From assembly GCA_002730555.1 (NCBI GenBank), contig PCAM01000003.1, positions 1 to 64,000 on the forward strand: a stretch of 64,000 nt of DNA, in the 5' to 3' direction. The notes under the pieces were generated by a model, which did no database searches, was not told where the DNA came from, and saw only the letters and a list, made by a program, of their open reading frames with translations. Every line of letters starts with the position of its first letter. Position 1 is the stretch's first letter. Shown here in pieces: positions 17,798 through 26,815 of the stretch. The stretch is from Chloroflexota bacterium (GTDB taxonomy: Bacteria; Chloroflexota; Dehalococcoidia; Lucifugimonadales; Lucifugimonadaceae). The translations under genes and the position numbers were made by a program.

Positions 17798-17816
17798 ATT
17801 GATACTGAATCTCATT
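17798..17816 (+). promoter_or_regulatory. Second Fur/Zur-type operator, overlapping the znuA start
   Basis: ATTGATA-CTGAA-TCTCATT has the same left arm and 5-base spacer as the perfect site at 17267, with 5 of 7 matches in the right arm. It overlaps the TTG start codon of znuA, so binding there would block both transcription and the start region. Confidence 0.5.
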
Positions 17817-18797
17817 AAACAATGCTCATTAATCGTATTATTCACGGCGATTGGACAGGCGATGATCGGGTTGGCCTGCGGGGGCACTGTAGACGGGGCA
17901 GGTGGTAACGCCTCCGGTCCCGAATCCGTTCACGCCGTCGCCTCTATGTATCCGTGGGAGTACTTCACGGAACGCATCGGCGGTGAACGGGTACGGGTAG
18001 ACGGAGTGGTGCCGGCCGGAGGCGACGCGCACGATTTTGAGCCGACGCCGGACGACCTACGTCATATTGCGAACGCCGATCTGTTTATCTACAACGGCCT
18101 GGGATTCGAGTCGTGGGTCGATTCCTTACTTGCGGCGGGGGATGCTCCCGATATCGCTGTGCAGGCAAGCTCAGAGTCAAACGCCCGGTATTTTGGGTCC
18201 GACGATATCGACGCCGGTTCTGAAGACAGCCACGGTGGCGAAGACAGCCACGGTCACGAAGACGGCGAGCTGGACCCACACATGTGGTTAGACCCTGTTC
18301 TTGCTATAACGCAGGCGCGCGCCATCGAGGCGGGCCTAACCGCGGTCGATCCCGATGGCAGGTTTGTATACGAGGGGAACACGAACGCCCTGATCGCCGA
18401 TCTGACGGCGCTGGACGGCGAGTTTTCGAGCACTCTACAGTCCTGCCGGGGAGATACCTTTGTCACGTCGCACGACAGTTTCAACTACATGGCGGCGCGA
18501 TACGATCTGAACGCCGTCGGCATAAGCGGCATCAACCCGGAGGCCGAACCCAGCCCGAAGGCGCTTGCCGATTTGAGCGAGGCGATCACCGAGACCGGAA
18601 TTCGTTACGTGCTGGTGAGTCCGATCGACTCGGAGCGCATGAGCGACACGCTGGCTCGGGAGACGGGTGTTCAGGCGCTGCCGCTGCACAGTCTCCAGAA
18701 CATGAGACAGGATCAAAAGGACGACGGCGAAACCTACTTCACGCTCATGGGCGCGAACTTGGAGAGCCTTGCGATCGCGTTGGAGTGTGCGTCATGA
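17799..18797 (+). CDS. znuA: Zinc ABC transporter substrate-binding lipoprotein
   Basis: The start is TTG 17799, supported by AGGGGA at proper spacing. It yields a hydrophobic signal ending in the lipobox IGLAC (Cys27). The cluster A-I metal-binding fold is clear: His ligands in DAHDFEPT and in the DPHMWLDP motif, plus FVTSHDSFNYMA and the acidic site near VLVSPIDSERM. A His-rich loop (HGGEDSHGHEDGE, about residues 147-160) is typical of zinc rather than manganese binders. 332 residues. It overlaps znuC by 4 bases. Outer-face lipoprotein delivering Zn(II) to ZnuB. Confidence 0.93.
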   Translation: MILNLIKQCSLIVLFTAIGQAMIGLACGGTVDGAGGNASGPESVHAVASMYPWEYFTERIGGERVRVDGVVPAGGDAHDFEPTPDDLRHIANADLFIYNGLGFESWVDSLLAAGDAPDIAVQASSESNARYFGSDDIDAGSEDSHGGEDSHGHEDGELDPHMWLDPVLAITQARAIEAGLTAVDPDGRFVYEGNTNALIADLTALDGEFSSTLQSCRGDTFVTSHDSFNYMAARYDLNAVGISGINPEAEPSPKALADLSEAITETGIRYVLVSPIDSERMSDTLARETGVQALPLHSLQNMRQDQKDDGETYFTLMGANLESLAIALECAS

Positions 18798-19672
18798 CGG
18801 TGGAACGGGCTGACGAGGTGGACCGGGAGCGACAGGCCGATCTGGATCTAGAGAACGGCCAGACAACTCTCTGGTCGGCGGGATCAGATGGCGAGAATGC
18901 CCCGTCCAATCGCCCGACGGTCTGTGAGTTCAAAAGCACCTGGTACTCCTACGGCGGGGGAGAGCCGGCCGTAGAGGATGTGTCGTTCAAGGTTCATGAA
19001 GGCGACTTTGCTGCCATTCTCGGGCCAAACGGCAGCGGGAAAACGACCTTGCTCCGGCTCGCTCTGGGCTTGTTGAAACCCGGGCGCGGTTCTGTCGAGC
19101 TATTCGGGCAGTCTTCGTCTCGATTCCGGAACTGGTCCCGCGTTGGGTACGTCCCGCAAAGGGTGGAAGGCCTTGGAACACGCTTCCCGGCGACGGTGGA
19201 AGAGATCGTCGAGCAGGGCCTGTACCGGGGGATTGATCCGCTCGCCATTTTCCGGAGGCACGGGCGAAAGGACGTCCTTGACGCGCTGGACGTGGCCGGC
19301 ATTGCACACCTGCGACACAGGCCCATCGAGTCGTTGTCGATCGGTCAGCGGCAGCGAGCACTGATCGCGCGCGCCATTGTTGGACGCCCCGAATTATTGT
19401 TCCTAGACGAGCCGGTATCGGGCGTGGACGCGGTCGGGCGCGATCGGTTCCATGAGCTCATCTCCGCACTCAACCAAGAGCACGGAATGACCGTGTTCCT
19501 CATCTCCCACGACATCGGTGCTGTGATGCAGGGCGCCACCGTTTGCGCCTGCATAAACCGCACCGTTGTGTTCCATGGAGCGCCCCACCACCTCACCGGC
19601 GAGCATCTATCGGAGCTGTACGGCTTCCCGGTGGACGTCCTTCTTCACGATGCCCTGCACGAACACAGGTAA
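18794..19672 (+). CDS. znuC: Zinc ABC transporter ATP-binding protein
   Basis: 292 residues from ATG 18794, which overlaps the znuA stop (ATGA). Walker A is GPNGSGKTTLLRL, Q-loop VGYVPQR, signature LSIGQRQRALIARAI (LSIGQ rather than LSGGQ), Walker B LLFLDEPVSGVD, H-loop LISHDI. An unusual acidic N-terminal extension of about 45 residues precedes the ATPase core. It powers ZnuB. Confidence 0.93.
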   Translation: MTVERADEVDRERQADLDLENGQTTLWSAGSDGENAPSNRPTVCEFKSTWYSYGGGEPAVEDVSFKVHEGDFAAILGPNGSGKTTLLRLALGLLKPGRGSVELFGQSSSRFRNWSRVGYVPQRVEGLGTRFPATVEEIVEQGLYRGIDPLAIFRRHGRKDVLDALDVAGIAHLRHRPIESLSIGQRQRALIARAIVGRPELLFLDEPVSGVDAVGRDRFHELISALNQEHGMTVFLISHDIGAVMQGATVCACINRTVVFHGAPHHLTGEHLSELYGFPVDVLLHDALHEHR

Positions 19673-19685
19673 GGCCAGCTGATCC

Positions 19686-20573
19686 TTGCCTGAGATATTT
19701 CAGTACACCTTCATGATCCGGGCCCTGATCGGTGGCTCGATGGTGGCGATACTTGCGCCGGCCTTCGGCCTTTTCATAGTCCTGCGCCGTCTCTCGCTGA
19801 TCGCCGATACCCTGTCGCACGTGGCGTTGATGGGCGTTGCCATCGGTTTTGTCACAAACACCTTCCCGACGTTTGTCGCATTGATCGCGACTACAACATC
19901 GGCCGCGGGCATCGAACAGCTCCGGGCGCGTGGCCGGATGCCGGGCGATGCGGCGCTGGCCGTGTTCCTGTATTCATCGCTCGCGATCGCCGTGATCATT
20001 ATCAGCAAATCATCCGGCTTCAACGCCGACTTCTTCGGCTACCTGTTCGGGACGGTCCTCTCCATCAACGATCGCGATCTCTGGTTAATAGGGATACTGC
20101 TCGTGGTGGTAATCCTGTTCGTCATATCGTTTTTTGGGGAACTTACGCAGAGCGCGTTCGATCAGGATCTGGCACATGTGAGCGGCGTCAGGGTGACGGC
20201 AACCAACCTGGCGCTGGCAGTTCTGACGGGGGCTACCGTGACGGCATCGATGCGCGTCGTCGGCGTACTGATGGTCGGCGCCCTGATCGTGATACCAGTG
20301 CTGGCGGCGTTGCGTCTGGCGCGAGGGTTCAGGACTGCGTTACTGCTGTCGATAGCCTTCGGGCTTCTCAGCGTCTGGATCGGGTTGGTCGTCGCGTTCT
20401 ACGCCGACCTCGCAGCGGGCGGAGTGATAGTGATCACCACGGTCGTAATGCTAGCCCTGGCGGAGACAGTCGGGCGCGGACGAGATTACTTAGCGGAGCG
20501 ACACGGGATTGCGCCAGCTGGTCAATCCGTTACTCAAGAGGACGTGGAGAACACCCTGTCCGCCGACCCATAG
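19686..20573 (+). CDS. znuB: Zinc ABC transporter permease
   Basis: A polytopic protein (295 residues from TTG 19686; ATG at codon 10 is an alternative start) of the ABC-3 permease family. It has about eight or nine hydrophobic segments and the family stretches RRLSLIADTLSHVALMGVAI near the N terminus and VVGVLMVGALIVIPVLAALR in the C-terminal half. It follows znuC by 13 bases and completes the transporter. Confidence 0.92.
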   Translation: MPEIFQYTFMIRALIGGSMVAILAPAFGLFIVLRRLSLIADTLSHVALMGVAIGFVTNTFPTFVALIATTTSAAGIEQLRARGRMPGDAALAVFLYSSLAIAVIIISKSSGFNADFFGYLFGTVLSINDRDLWLIGILLVVVILFVISFFGELTQSAFDQDLAHVSGVRVTATNLALAVLTGATVTASMRVVGVLMVGALIVIPVLAALRLARGFRTALLLSIAFGLLSVWIGLVVAFYADLAAGGVIVITTVVMLALAETVGRGRDYLAERHGIAPAGQSVTQEDVENTLSADP

Positions 20574-20779
20574 TTACGCCCAGGTTTGCGGCGAATTTCG
20601 TCAGACAGACGCGACGGCGTTCACTCGCGTCATCCGGCGGCCTGGTTCCGGCCGCGCCGGCCGTTCCGAATTCCGGGGTCGCGTACATGGCACCGACGTA
20701 AGTTATCTGGTCGTGCCACCGGTTAGCGCGCCCGTGCCTTACACTTCCGCTATCAATGTCACGACGGGGGCACGTATAA

Positions 20780-22180
20780 ATGACAGACCAGAACCTTTCG
20801 CTGATGGCGCATTTGATGCGCAGGGCAGGCTTCGGGGCGTCCCGGGACGAGCTGGAACGAAGGGCCGAACTCGGGTACGAAGCAACCGTGGAAGAGCTTC
20901 TCAGCCCGGACGACCAGGAACCGGTCGATATATACGAGTTTCTGCGCTACTACCCGCTCTGGTGGAAGCCGGGGACGATGGGTGGTCTGGGGCACGTCCC
21001 CTGGGTCTGGCGCATGATCAACACAAATGCGCCCCTCCAGGAAAAGCTCTGCCTCTTCTACCATCAGCTTTTCGCAACAGGCGTCGCCAAGGTCGACCAT
21101 TACGACGAGATCGAAGACATGATCGATTCGTTCCGTGAGAAGGGGCTCGGAAAGTATAAAGATCTCCTCATGTCGGTGGCGCGGAGCCCAGCGATGATCT
21201 ACTGGCTTGATAACCATGAGAACCACGCCGATTCGGTGAACGAAAACTGGGGTAGGGAACTACTAGAGCTGTTCACGATGGGCGTCGGCAACTACACCGA
21301 AACCGACGTCAGGGAGTGCTCTCGCGCCTTCACCGGCTGGACGCTCAAACACAAGCTCCCGCGCTTCCACATGGGTCGATGGGACTGGGAGTATGAGTTC
21401 CGGGCGCATGACCACGACTATGGCGAGAAGACGTTCCTGGGACACACGGGTAATTTTGACGGCGAAGAGATCATCGACATCATTCTGTCCAAGCCCGCTA
21501 CGGCTGGTTTCATCGCACGGCACTTGTACAGCTTCTTTGTGGCCGACGAGCCGCAGGTGCCGGCGTGGTCCGTTACGCCGCCCAACGACCCGGAAGCGGT
21601 TCGGTTCATCGCCGACGCACTCATCGAGAGTGACTACCACATGGGGACCGTCCTGAAGAAAGTCTTCAACTCGGACTTCTTCAAGTGCGCCCAGTTCAAA
21701 CGGGTCAAGAATCCGACCGAGGTCGTGATAGGCACCCTCCGCCTTATCGAAGATACGAATCGACCGGCGCCCGAAACGATGAACTGGGCAAGCCAGATCG
21801 GCTTCATGGGCCAGGAGCTTCTCAACCCGCCGAGCGTGGAGGGCTGGCACTCCGGTATCGAGTGGATCAATAGTGGAACGCTGATGAAGCGGACAAATTT
21901 CACCGCACAGATGATCAGCGATCAGTCCCGGCCAGGCGTGACGAAGATAATTGACCGCATCAAGTCGTCCGGTAGCGACCCGGAGGACGTGGTCGACGCC
22001 TGCCTGGACGTGATGGGGCCGCTCGAAATCCCGGATGAGTCACGCACGGAACTTCTGGACCACGCACGGGGACTTGGCGTGTTTGACTGGGAGGATGATC
22101 GGCCGGGACAGGGCGGAGCGGCGAAGGTGACGGAGATTCTCCAGCTAGTGGTATCCCTCAGGGAGTATCAGTTCGCCTAG
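20780..22180 (+). CDS. DUF1800 family protein
   Basis: The 466 residues match the DUF1800 family: the opening LMAHLMRRAGFGASRDELE, then KLCLFYHQLFATG, NWGRELLELFTMGVGNYTE, CSRAFTGWTL, NPTEVVIGTLRLI and PPSVEGWHSGIEWIN. The family is widespread in Planctomycetes, Chloroflexota and Bacteroidetes, nearly always beside DUF1501 genes. Function is not established, although secreted or surface roles have been suggested. No signal peptide is visible in this copy. The 206-base upstream gap holds no other gene and presumably the promoter. It is the first gene of a run with DUF1501 and NHL-repeat genes. Confidence 0.9.
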   Translation: MTDQNLSLMAHLMRRAGFGASRDELERRAELGYEATVEELLSPDDQEPVDIYEFLRYYPLWWKPGTMGGLGHVPWVWRMINTNAPLQEKLCLFYHQLFATGVAKVDHYDEIEDMIDSFREKGLGKYKDLLMSVARSPAMIYWLDNHENHADSVNENWGRELLELFTMGVGNYTETDVRECSRAFTGWTLKHKLPRFHMGRWDWEYEFRAHDHDYGEKTFLGHTGNFDGEEIIDIILSKPATAGFIARHLYSFFVADEPQVPAWSVTPPNDPEAVRFIADALIESDYHMGTVLKKVFNSDFFKCAQFKRVKNPTEVVIGTLRLIEDTNRPAPETMNWASQIGFMGQELLNPPSVEGWHSGIEWINSGTLMKRTNFTAQMISDQSRPGVTKIIDRIKSSGSDPEDVVDACLDVMGPLEIPDESRTELLDHARGLGVFDWEDDRPGQGGAAKVTEILQLVVSLREYQFA

Positions 22181-22258
22181 CCGCAAGATCCCCGTTCAAC
22201 CCTGTTGGCAACCGCCAGACGTCGGGCTCATACCGTCGGACCCAGAGAGGAACTGACT

Positions 22259-23422
22259 TTGACTAGCGTGATCGAAAACGGAGCAAACAAGATCGGCTCG
22301 AAAAAGGATCCGGTCATGGTCGTGCTTCAACTGTCGGGCGGCAACGACTACATGAACACCGTGGTGCCGTACAACGACCCTCTTTACCGGGATTACCGCC
22401 CGACGGTGAATGTCAGAGAGGATGAGGTCCTCACGCTGGACGACGACATCGGGCTGCACCCGACGATGGGTCCGATAAGAGACATGTACAAAGATGGAAA
22501 CGTAGCGATCATCCACGGCGTGGGCTACGAGAATTCGCCCCGGTCGCATTTCCGATCGATGGACATCTGGCACACCTGTGAGCCGGACACTCTTGGCACC
22601 GAAGGCTGGCTCGGCCGCGTGGTACGCGAACTTGATCCGGACAAAGAGAACGTGGTCACCGCCGTCAGCATGGGCTCGGCCCTGTTCCGCGCCCTGGTTG
22701 CGCCAAACGTCCCTGTGGCCACCGTCGAAAACATCGATAGCTACGGACTTCTGACCGACATAACCCCTGAGGAAAAGCTCAACCGCGTACTTGGGCGGTA
22801 CAAGCGCATGTACTCGCCGGCGATCGGCACAGGGCCGGTGATGGATTACCTGGGGCAGACCGGCCTGGACGCCCTCAAAGGAGCCGAGATCCTGAATGTT
22901 GCGCCGGAGAAATACTCATCTACCGTCGAGTATGCAGACTCCACCATCGGCCGAAAGCTGAAGGGCATAGCGCAGGTGCATCTGGCAGGGCTCGGCTCCC
23001 GGGTTTTCTACTGCGACCACGGCTCTTTTGACACCCACGCGGATCAGCTGGGTAACCACCACACTTTGTGGAATCAGGTCTCGCAGGCCATCCGTGATTT
23101 CTTCGACGATCTAGAAGAACACAACGCCGCCGACAACGTGATGATGTTCCTGTTCTCGGAGTTCGGGCGTCGCGTGTACGACAACGGCTCCGGCACGGAC
23201 CACGGCGCCGGCGGCGTCTGTTTCGCTATCGGCAAGGGTGTAAAGGGCGGCCAGTACGGGCAGTATCCGTCTACAAAGGCCAATGATCTGGACCAGGGTG
23301 ACCTCGTGCCGGATTTGGACTTCAGAAGTGTCTACACGAGCCTTGTCGAAGACTGGCTGGGCCTCGATCCCGTACCCATCGTGGGCGGTACCTTCGAGAA
23401 CCCGGAGTTCATTCTGAAGTAA
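22259..23422 (+). CDS. DUF1501 family protein
   Basis: The likely start is TTG 22259 (GAGAGGA upstream), giving 387 residues; the open frame extends to 22205. Family stretches are MVVLQLSGGNDYMNTVVPYN near the N terminus, HPTMGPIRDMYKDG, YENSPRSHFRSMDIWHT, and the C-terminal LFSEFGRRVYDNGSGTDHGA, which resembles the metal-site region of the sulfatase/alkaline phosphatase fold. No Tat or Sec signal is visible, which is unusual because many DUF1501 proteins begin with a Tat signal. It lies 78 bases after DUF1800, its usual partner. Confidence 0.9.
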   Translation: MTSVIENGANKIGSKKDPVMVVLQLSGGNDYMNTVVPYNDPLYRDYRPTVNVREDEVLTLDDDIGLHPTMGPIRDMYKDGNVAIIHGVGYENSPRSHFRSMDIWHTCEPDTLGTEGWLGRVVRELDPDKENVVTAVSMGSALFRALVAPNVPVATVENIDSYGLLTDITPEEKLNRVLGRYKRMYSPAIGTGPVMDYLGQTGLDALKGAEILNVAPEKYSSTVEYADSTIGRKLKGIAQVHLAGLGSRVFYCDHGSFDTHADQLGNHHTLWNQVSQAIRDFFDDLEEHNAADNVMMFLFSEFGRRVYDNGSGTDHGAGGVCFAIGKGVKGGQYGQYPSTKANDLDQGDLVPDLDFRSVYTSLVEDWLGLDPVPIVGGTFENPEFILK

Positions 23423-23428
23423 CGGCGT

Positions 23429-23444
23429 CTCCCATTCATGGGAG
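23429..23444. repeat. Short hairpin between DUF1501 and NHL genes
   Basis: CTCCCAT-TC-ATGGGAG is a perfect 7-bp inverted repeat with a 2-base loop, 7 bases after the DUF1501 stop. No T run follows. It may stabilise or process the polycistronic message. Confidence 0.35.
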
Positions 23445-23509
23445 CGAACGTTGGCTCCAGCGCAACCAGACGAAAGAATTCGGAATCCAGGAAAACGGAA
23501 GAGGTCCAA

Positions 23510-24508
23510 GTGCTCACGACATCGGCATCGGGACGGGCGTTTGATTTCAGTCACATCGTTGGTGGCAGGCAGATCACCGGCATCGTCAACCTAGCGTTCG
23601 GCGAGGATGACGACGTATACATCGTGAAAAAGGCCGCAGGATTTACGGACGTCCTCAGGCTGTCCATCGGGGACGTGCCGGAAGACGAAGAGATAACGGC
23701 CACTTTCAGCCAGGTAAACGACAGGTTCTTCAGGGGCGCCTGGCCGGCTTGCGTCGCGGTAGGTCTCGATTCAAATGTCTACGTGACGGACGAGTTGCGG
23801 AATGTCGTGACCGTTTTTGACCGGGACGGTTTGTTCCTGAATCACGTCGGTGGGGGCGGCAACGGCGAGGGGCAGTTTGACAGGCCGTCCGGGATCGTTT
23901 TCAACGCCTCCGGCAACATGCTTATCGTGGACACACTCAACCACCGGGTTCAAGAGGTGACGACCGACGGTACTTTTGTGAACGGGTGGGGCAGTCAGGG
24001 ATCCGCTGAGGGCCAGTTTCAGTCCCCGTGGGGCATTGCGGTGGATTCAAACGGCGATGTTTACGTGGCCGATCACAAGAACCACCGCGTGCAGAAGTTT
24101 GACTCAACCGGAGGCCTCATCTCATCAATCGGGGAGCACGGATCCGAACCGGGCCAGTTCGATCACCCTTCGGACGTGGCGGTCGATCCTGACGGCGATA
24201 TCTACGTCTGCGACTGGGTGAACAACCGCGTGCAGGTCTTCGACCGAGAGTATGGGTTTATCAGCGAGCTCGGCGGGGCGGCCATCGAGCTCTCCAAGTG
24301 GCAGAAGCAGTACGTCCGCGGCAACCCGGACGTCCACAAGGCCCGCCGTCGAGTCGCCAGCCTGGACCTGGAGGCGAAGTTCGCCCTCCCGACCGGGGTG
24401 AAGTTTGATGTCGCCCGCTCCCGCCTGTTCGTCATCGACTCCCAGCGTTGGCGCATACAGATATTCGAAAAGCTGGATGGATACGCCGACCCTCAGTTCA
24501 ACATCTGA
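23510..24508 (+). CDS. NHL-repeat beta-propeller protein
   Basis: The start is probably GTG 23510 with GAAGAGG 7 bases upstream (332 residues). Repeats of the type GQFDRPSGIVFNASGNMLIV DTLNHRVQ, GQFQSPWGIAVDSNGDVYVA DHKNHRVQ and GQFDHPSDVAVDPDGDIYVC DWVNNRVQ (spaces break the runs) recur about every 47 residues from residue 85 on. They form an NHL propeller of probably six blades, with a final divergent blade after a helical insertion near 270. There is no signal peptide. It follows the DUF1800-DUF1501 pair in the same direction and is likely part of the same system; propellers of this kind bind ligands or proteins. Confidence 0.88.
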   Translation: MLTTSASGRAFDFSHIVGGRQITGIVNLAFGEDDDVYIVKKAAGFTDVLRLSIGDVPEDEEITATFSQVNDRFFRGAWPACVAVGLDSNVYVTDELRNVVTVFDRDGLFLNHVGGGGNGEGQFDRPSGIVFNASGNMLIVDTLNHRVQEVTTDGTFVNGWGSQGSAEGQFQSPWGIAVDSNGDVYVADHKNHRVQKFDSTGGLISSIGEHGSEPGQFDHPSDVAVDPDGDIYVCDWVNNRVQVFDREYGFISELGGAAIELSKWQKQYVRGNPDVHKARRRVASLDLEAKFALPTGVKFDVARSRLFVIDSQRWRIQIFEKLDGYADPQFNI

Positions 24509-24653
24509 TACTGACGGGTTGGCGGCGGAACGGGCCCGCACCGGGGCCTCCTCGAATCGGAGTGCGTTGCCCCCGGGATCTCCTCACGCTATCCGCACAC
24601 AGAATCGCGGTGGCCACTCGTAACATTGTGTCGTTAATACCAGGGGAGGCCAC

Positions 24654-25271
24654 ATGATTTTCATCGAGTTCCTGTTCGGCAGCAAACTGAACGAGTTGAT
24701 CAGGAATCCTACTTCAGATACCGCCGCCGTCCGTCTGGACGATCTGCTGGGCGAGATCGTCGTACCGGCATATCAGTTTGGTCTCGCCACGGGGGTTGCG
24801 CTGACGCCCTCGCCGGACACGCTCGTCAAACTGCTTGGCGTCGTCGCTCCGGACGGAAAGAAATTTCTTGACGACGACCCGTCCGAGATTTACTCCAGCC
24901 ATAAAGAGGCGGTTCGGGTCCGCAGGGCGACCCAGGCGGCTGAATACGTTGAGACCGTGTGCGCCAGGATCGCCACACGCATCAAGGACAGCAACGAGCT
25001 GGGAGATCTTCCGCCGAACGATTTCCAGGAGCCCCTAGACGCGGCGTGGCAGGACATCCAGTACAGCTTCGCCTGCGGCGTGATGCTCGCCTACAACGAC
25101 CCCGACACGGCGATCCGCCTGGCAGATATCGGCGCCGAGGGCAGCGCGAGCCGTGCCACCCGCGCCGTGGCGGACGTGGCGCACGCATACGTCGAGTCAA
25201 GCCTCGGAGACGAAGAGCAGATCTTCACTTCGGATGATCTTGCCGCCGTCTCCGCTATCGGGACTGACTAG
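24654..25271 (+). CDS. Hypothetical protein of unknown family
   Basis: ATG 24654 has a strong GGGGAGG site. The 205-residue product is soluble and mostly helical by appearance, with no signal sequence and no motif I recognise. Repeated acidic helices (LDDLLGEIVVPAYQFGLATG, EAVRVRRATQAAEYVETVCA) suggest an all-alpha fold. It lies 145 bases behind the NHL gene on the same strand and in front of an inverted repeat, so it may be the last gene of the DUF1800-DUF1501-NHL run or stand alone. Confidence 0.7.
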   Translation: MIFIEFLFGSKLNELIRNPTSDTAAVRLDDLLGEIVVPAYQFGLATGVALTPSPDTLVKLLGVVAPDGKKFLDDDPSEIYSSHKEAVRVRRATQAAEYVETVCARIATRIKDSNELGDLPPNDFQEPLDAAWQDIQYSFACGVMLAYNDPDTAIRLADIGAEGSASRATRAVADVAHAYVESSLGDEEQIFTSDDLAAVSAIGTD

Positions 25272-25353
25272 CGCCGCACTTCAGACCGTAGAGGCCACTG
25301 TCTTGATACACGGGCCTGACCAACCGTAGTCGTGGGCACGCGTCCCGTTTCAC

Positions 25354-25386
25354 CCGGGGTGTCTTGTAGTTCGCTCCACACCCCGG
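25354..25386. terminator. Hairpin between convergent genes (possible bidirectional terminator)
   Basis: CCGGGGTGT (25354-25362) and ACACCCCGG (25378-25386) form a perfect 9-bp stem with a 15-base loop, between the hypothetical gene and the convergent narK. No T run flanks it, so termination may need Rho or the stem may only protect RNA ends. Confidence 0.45.
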
Positions 25387-25400
25387 ATGAAGTACGTCAG

Positions 25401-26813
25401 TTACGCCCCGTACTCTTCGGCGCCCTTGCGCAGGTAGAAGTACCAGAGGATGACCATCGAGACGCCGTAGAAGACACAGAAGCCGTACAGGCCCTGGTCC
25501 GGTGCGTTGGTTCTCTCGATCGCGCCTTTAAACACGATCGGGATGATGAAAGCGCCGTACGCCGCCACGGCCGAAGTCCAACCGAGCGTTGGCCCACGTG
25601 TCCGGAAATTGAACTCCTTGATCACGCCGATCATCCTGAAGGTTGAACCGTTTAGGAGTCCCGTAAAGAAGAACATCAATAAGAAAACACCGAGGAAATA
25701 CGGGAACGAATCCATGCTGGTGGGATGTGTGAACGCCGTCACCGCCAGTGACGAGATGATCAATCCGATGCCAGCCACAAGGGTGACTATTGCTCCGGTG
25801 TACTTGTCTGAGAGCCAGCCGCCAATCGGCCGAATCAGTGATCCGACCAACGGGCCCAGGAACGCGAATTTCAGTGCCAGGCCTTCCGGCGCGTCGTCCA
25901 ACCCGCCGTAGACCAACTTGATCGTCAGCGGAAACGCCGCCGAGTAACCGATAAAGGATCCGAAGGCCATCGTGTATAGCCAGGTCATGGTCCAGGTGTT
26001 CTTGAGTTTGAAAATCTCCATCTGGTCTTTAAGCGGGAGGCTGAAAGCCTTGATGCTGTTCATGAACAGCGTCGCCGCTATCAGGGTGGCGACTATCGGT
26101 ACGATCCAGATCAGCAGCCCGCTCTGGAGGTAGACATCCTTCACGGTGCCGCCTACGGTCGTTACCCATTCACCGTCTATGAATTTGCCTTCGCGGTAGA
26201 TCATCGAATCGCCGACGAAGCCAACGCCAATGATGAGCGGAGTTACCAGCTGAACCACACTGACGCCGAGGTTTCCGAGGCCGGCGTTCAGGCCCAGAGC
26301 AAGACCCTGCTGCCGACGCGGGAAAAAAGAGCTGATATTGGACATGGAGGAAGCGAAGTTGCCGCCGCCAAATCCCGCCAGGGCGCCGATCATCATGAAG
26401 GTACTCCAGGACGTATCGACGTCCTGGATTGCGAAGAACAGCCACACGGTTGGGATCAGCAGCGAACCCACGCTAATGATGTGGGTAAGGCGCCCACCTA
26501 GCAGACTCGGGAGGAACGAGTGAGCGATCCTCAAGGTCGGTCCGGTCAGGCCCGGAATCGCCGTCAACCAGAACAGCTCGCCGACTGTGAAGTCGAACCC
26601 CGCGCTGTTCATGTTCACGACGATCGCGCTCCACAGCAGCCACACCAGGAATGCGAGATGGAGTGAAGGAATAGAAATGAGCAGGTTTTTCCAGGCTACC
26701 TTTTTGCCCCGGCGCTCCCAGGATCCCTTGTCTTCGGGATCCCAGTCCTCGATCCAACCGGGCGTCAACCAGTGCGCTTCGTTGGAGGGCGTATCTGAAG
26801 AAGTGGTGCTCAC
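25401..26813 (-). CDS. narK: NarK-type nitrate/nitrite transporter (MFS)
   Basis: A 470-residue major facilitator with 12 predicted membrane segments. The nitrate-signature stretch GFGGGNFASSMSNISSFFP lies in the first half, followed by RRQQGLALGLNAGLGNLG, as in NarK/NNP proteins. An N-terminal cytoplasmic extension of about 45 residues (PGWIEDWDPEDKGSWERRG) resembles the one on NarK2-type antiporters. It is the last gene of the nar run, 2 bases behind the second transporter. Probably a nitrate/nitrite antiporter, by analogy with paired NarK1-NarK2 systems; the pairing is seen, the mechanism is inferred. Confidence 0.92.
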   Translation of the reverse strand: MSTTSSDTPSNEAHWLTPGWIEDWDPEDKGSWERRGKKVAWKNLLISIPSLHLAFLVWLLWSAIVVNMNSAGFDFTVGELFWLTAIPGLTGPTLRIAHSFLPSLLGGRLTHIISVGSLLIPTVWLFFAIQDVDTSWSTFMMIGALAGFGGGNFASSMSNISSFFPRRQQGLALGLNAGLGNLGVSVVQLVTPLIIGVGFVGDSMIYREGKFIDGEWVTTVGGTVKDVYLQSGLLIWIVPIVATLIAATLFMNSIKAFSLPLKDQMEIFKLKNTWTMTWLYTMAFGSFIGYSAAFPLTIKLVYGGLDDAPEGLALKFAFLGPLVGSLIRPIGGWLSDKYTGAIVTLVAGIGLIISSLAVTAFTHPTSMDSFPYFLGVFLLMFFFTGLLNGSTFRMIGVIKEFNFRTRGPTLGWTSAVAAYGAFIIPIVFKGAIERTNAPDQGLYGFCVFYGVSMVILWYFYLRKGAEEYGA

Positions 26814-26815
26814 GA

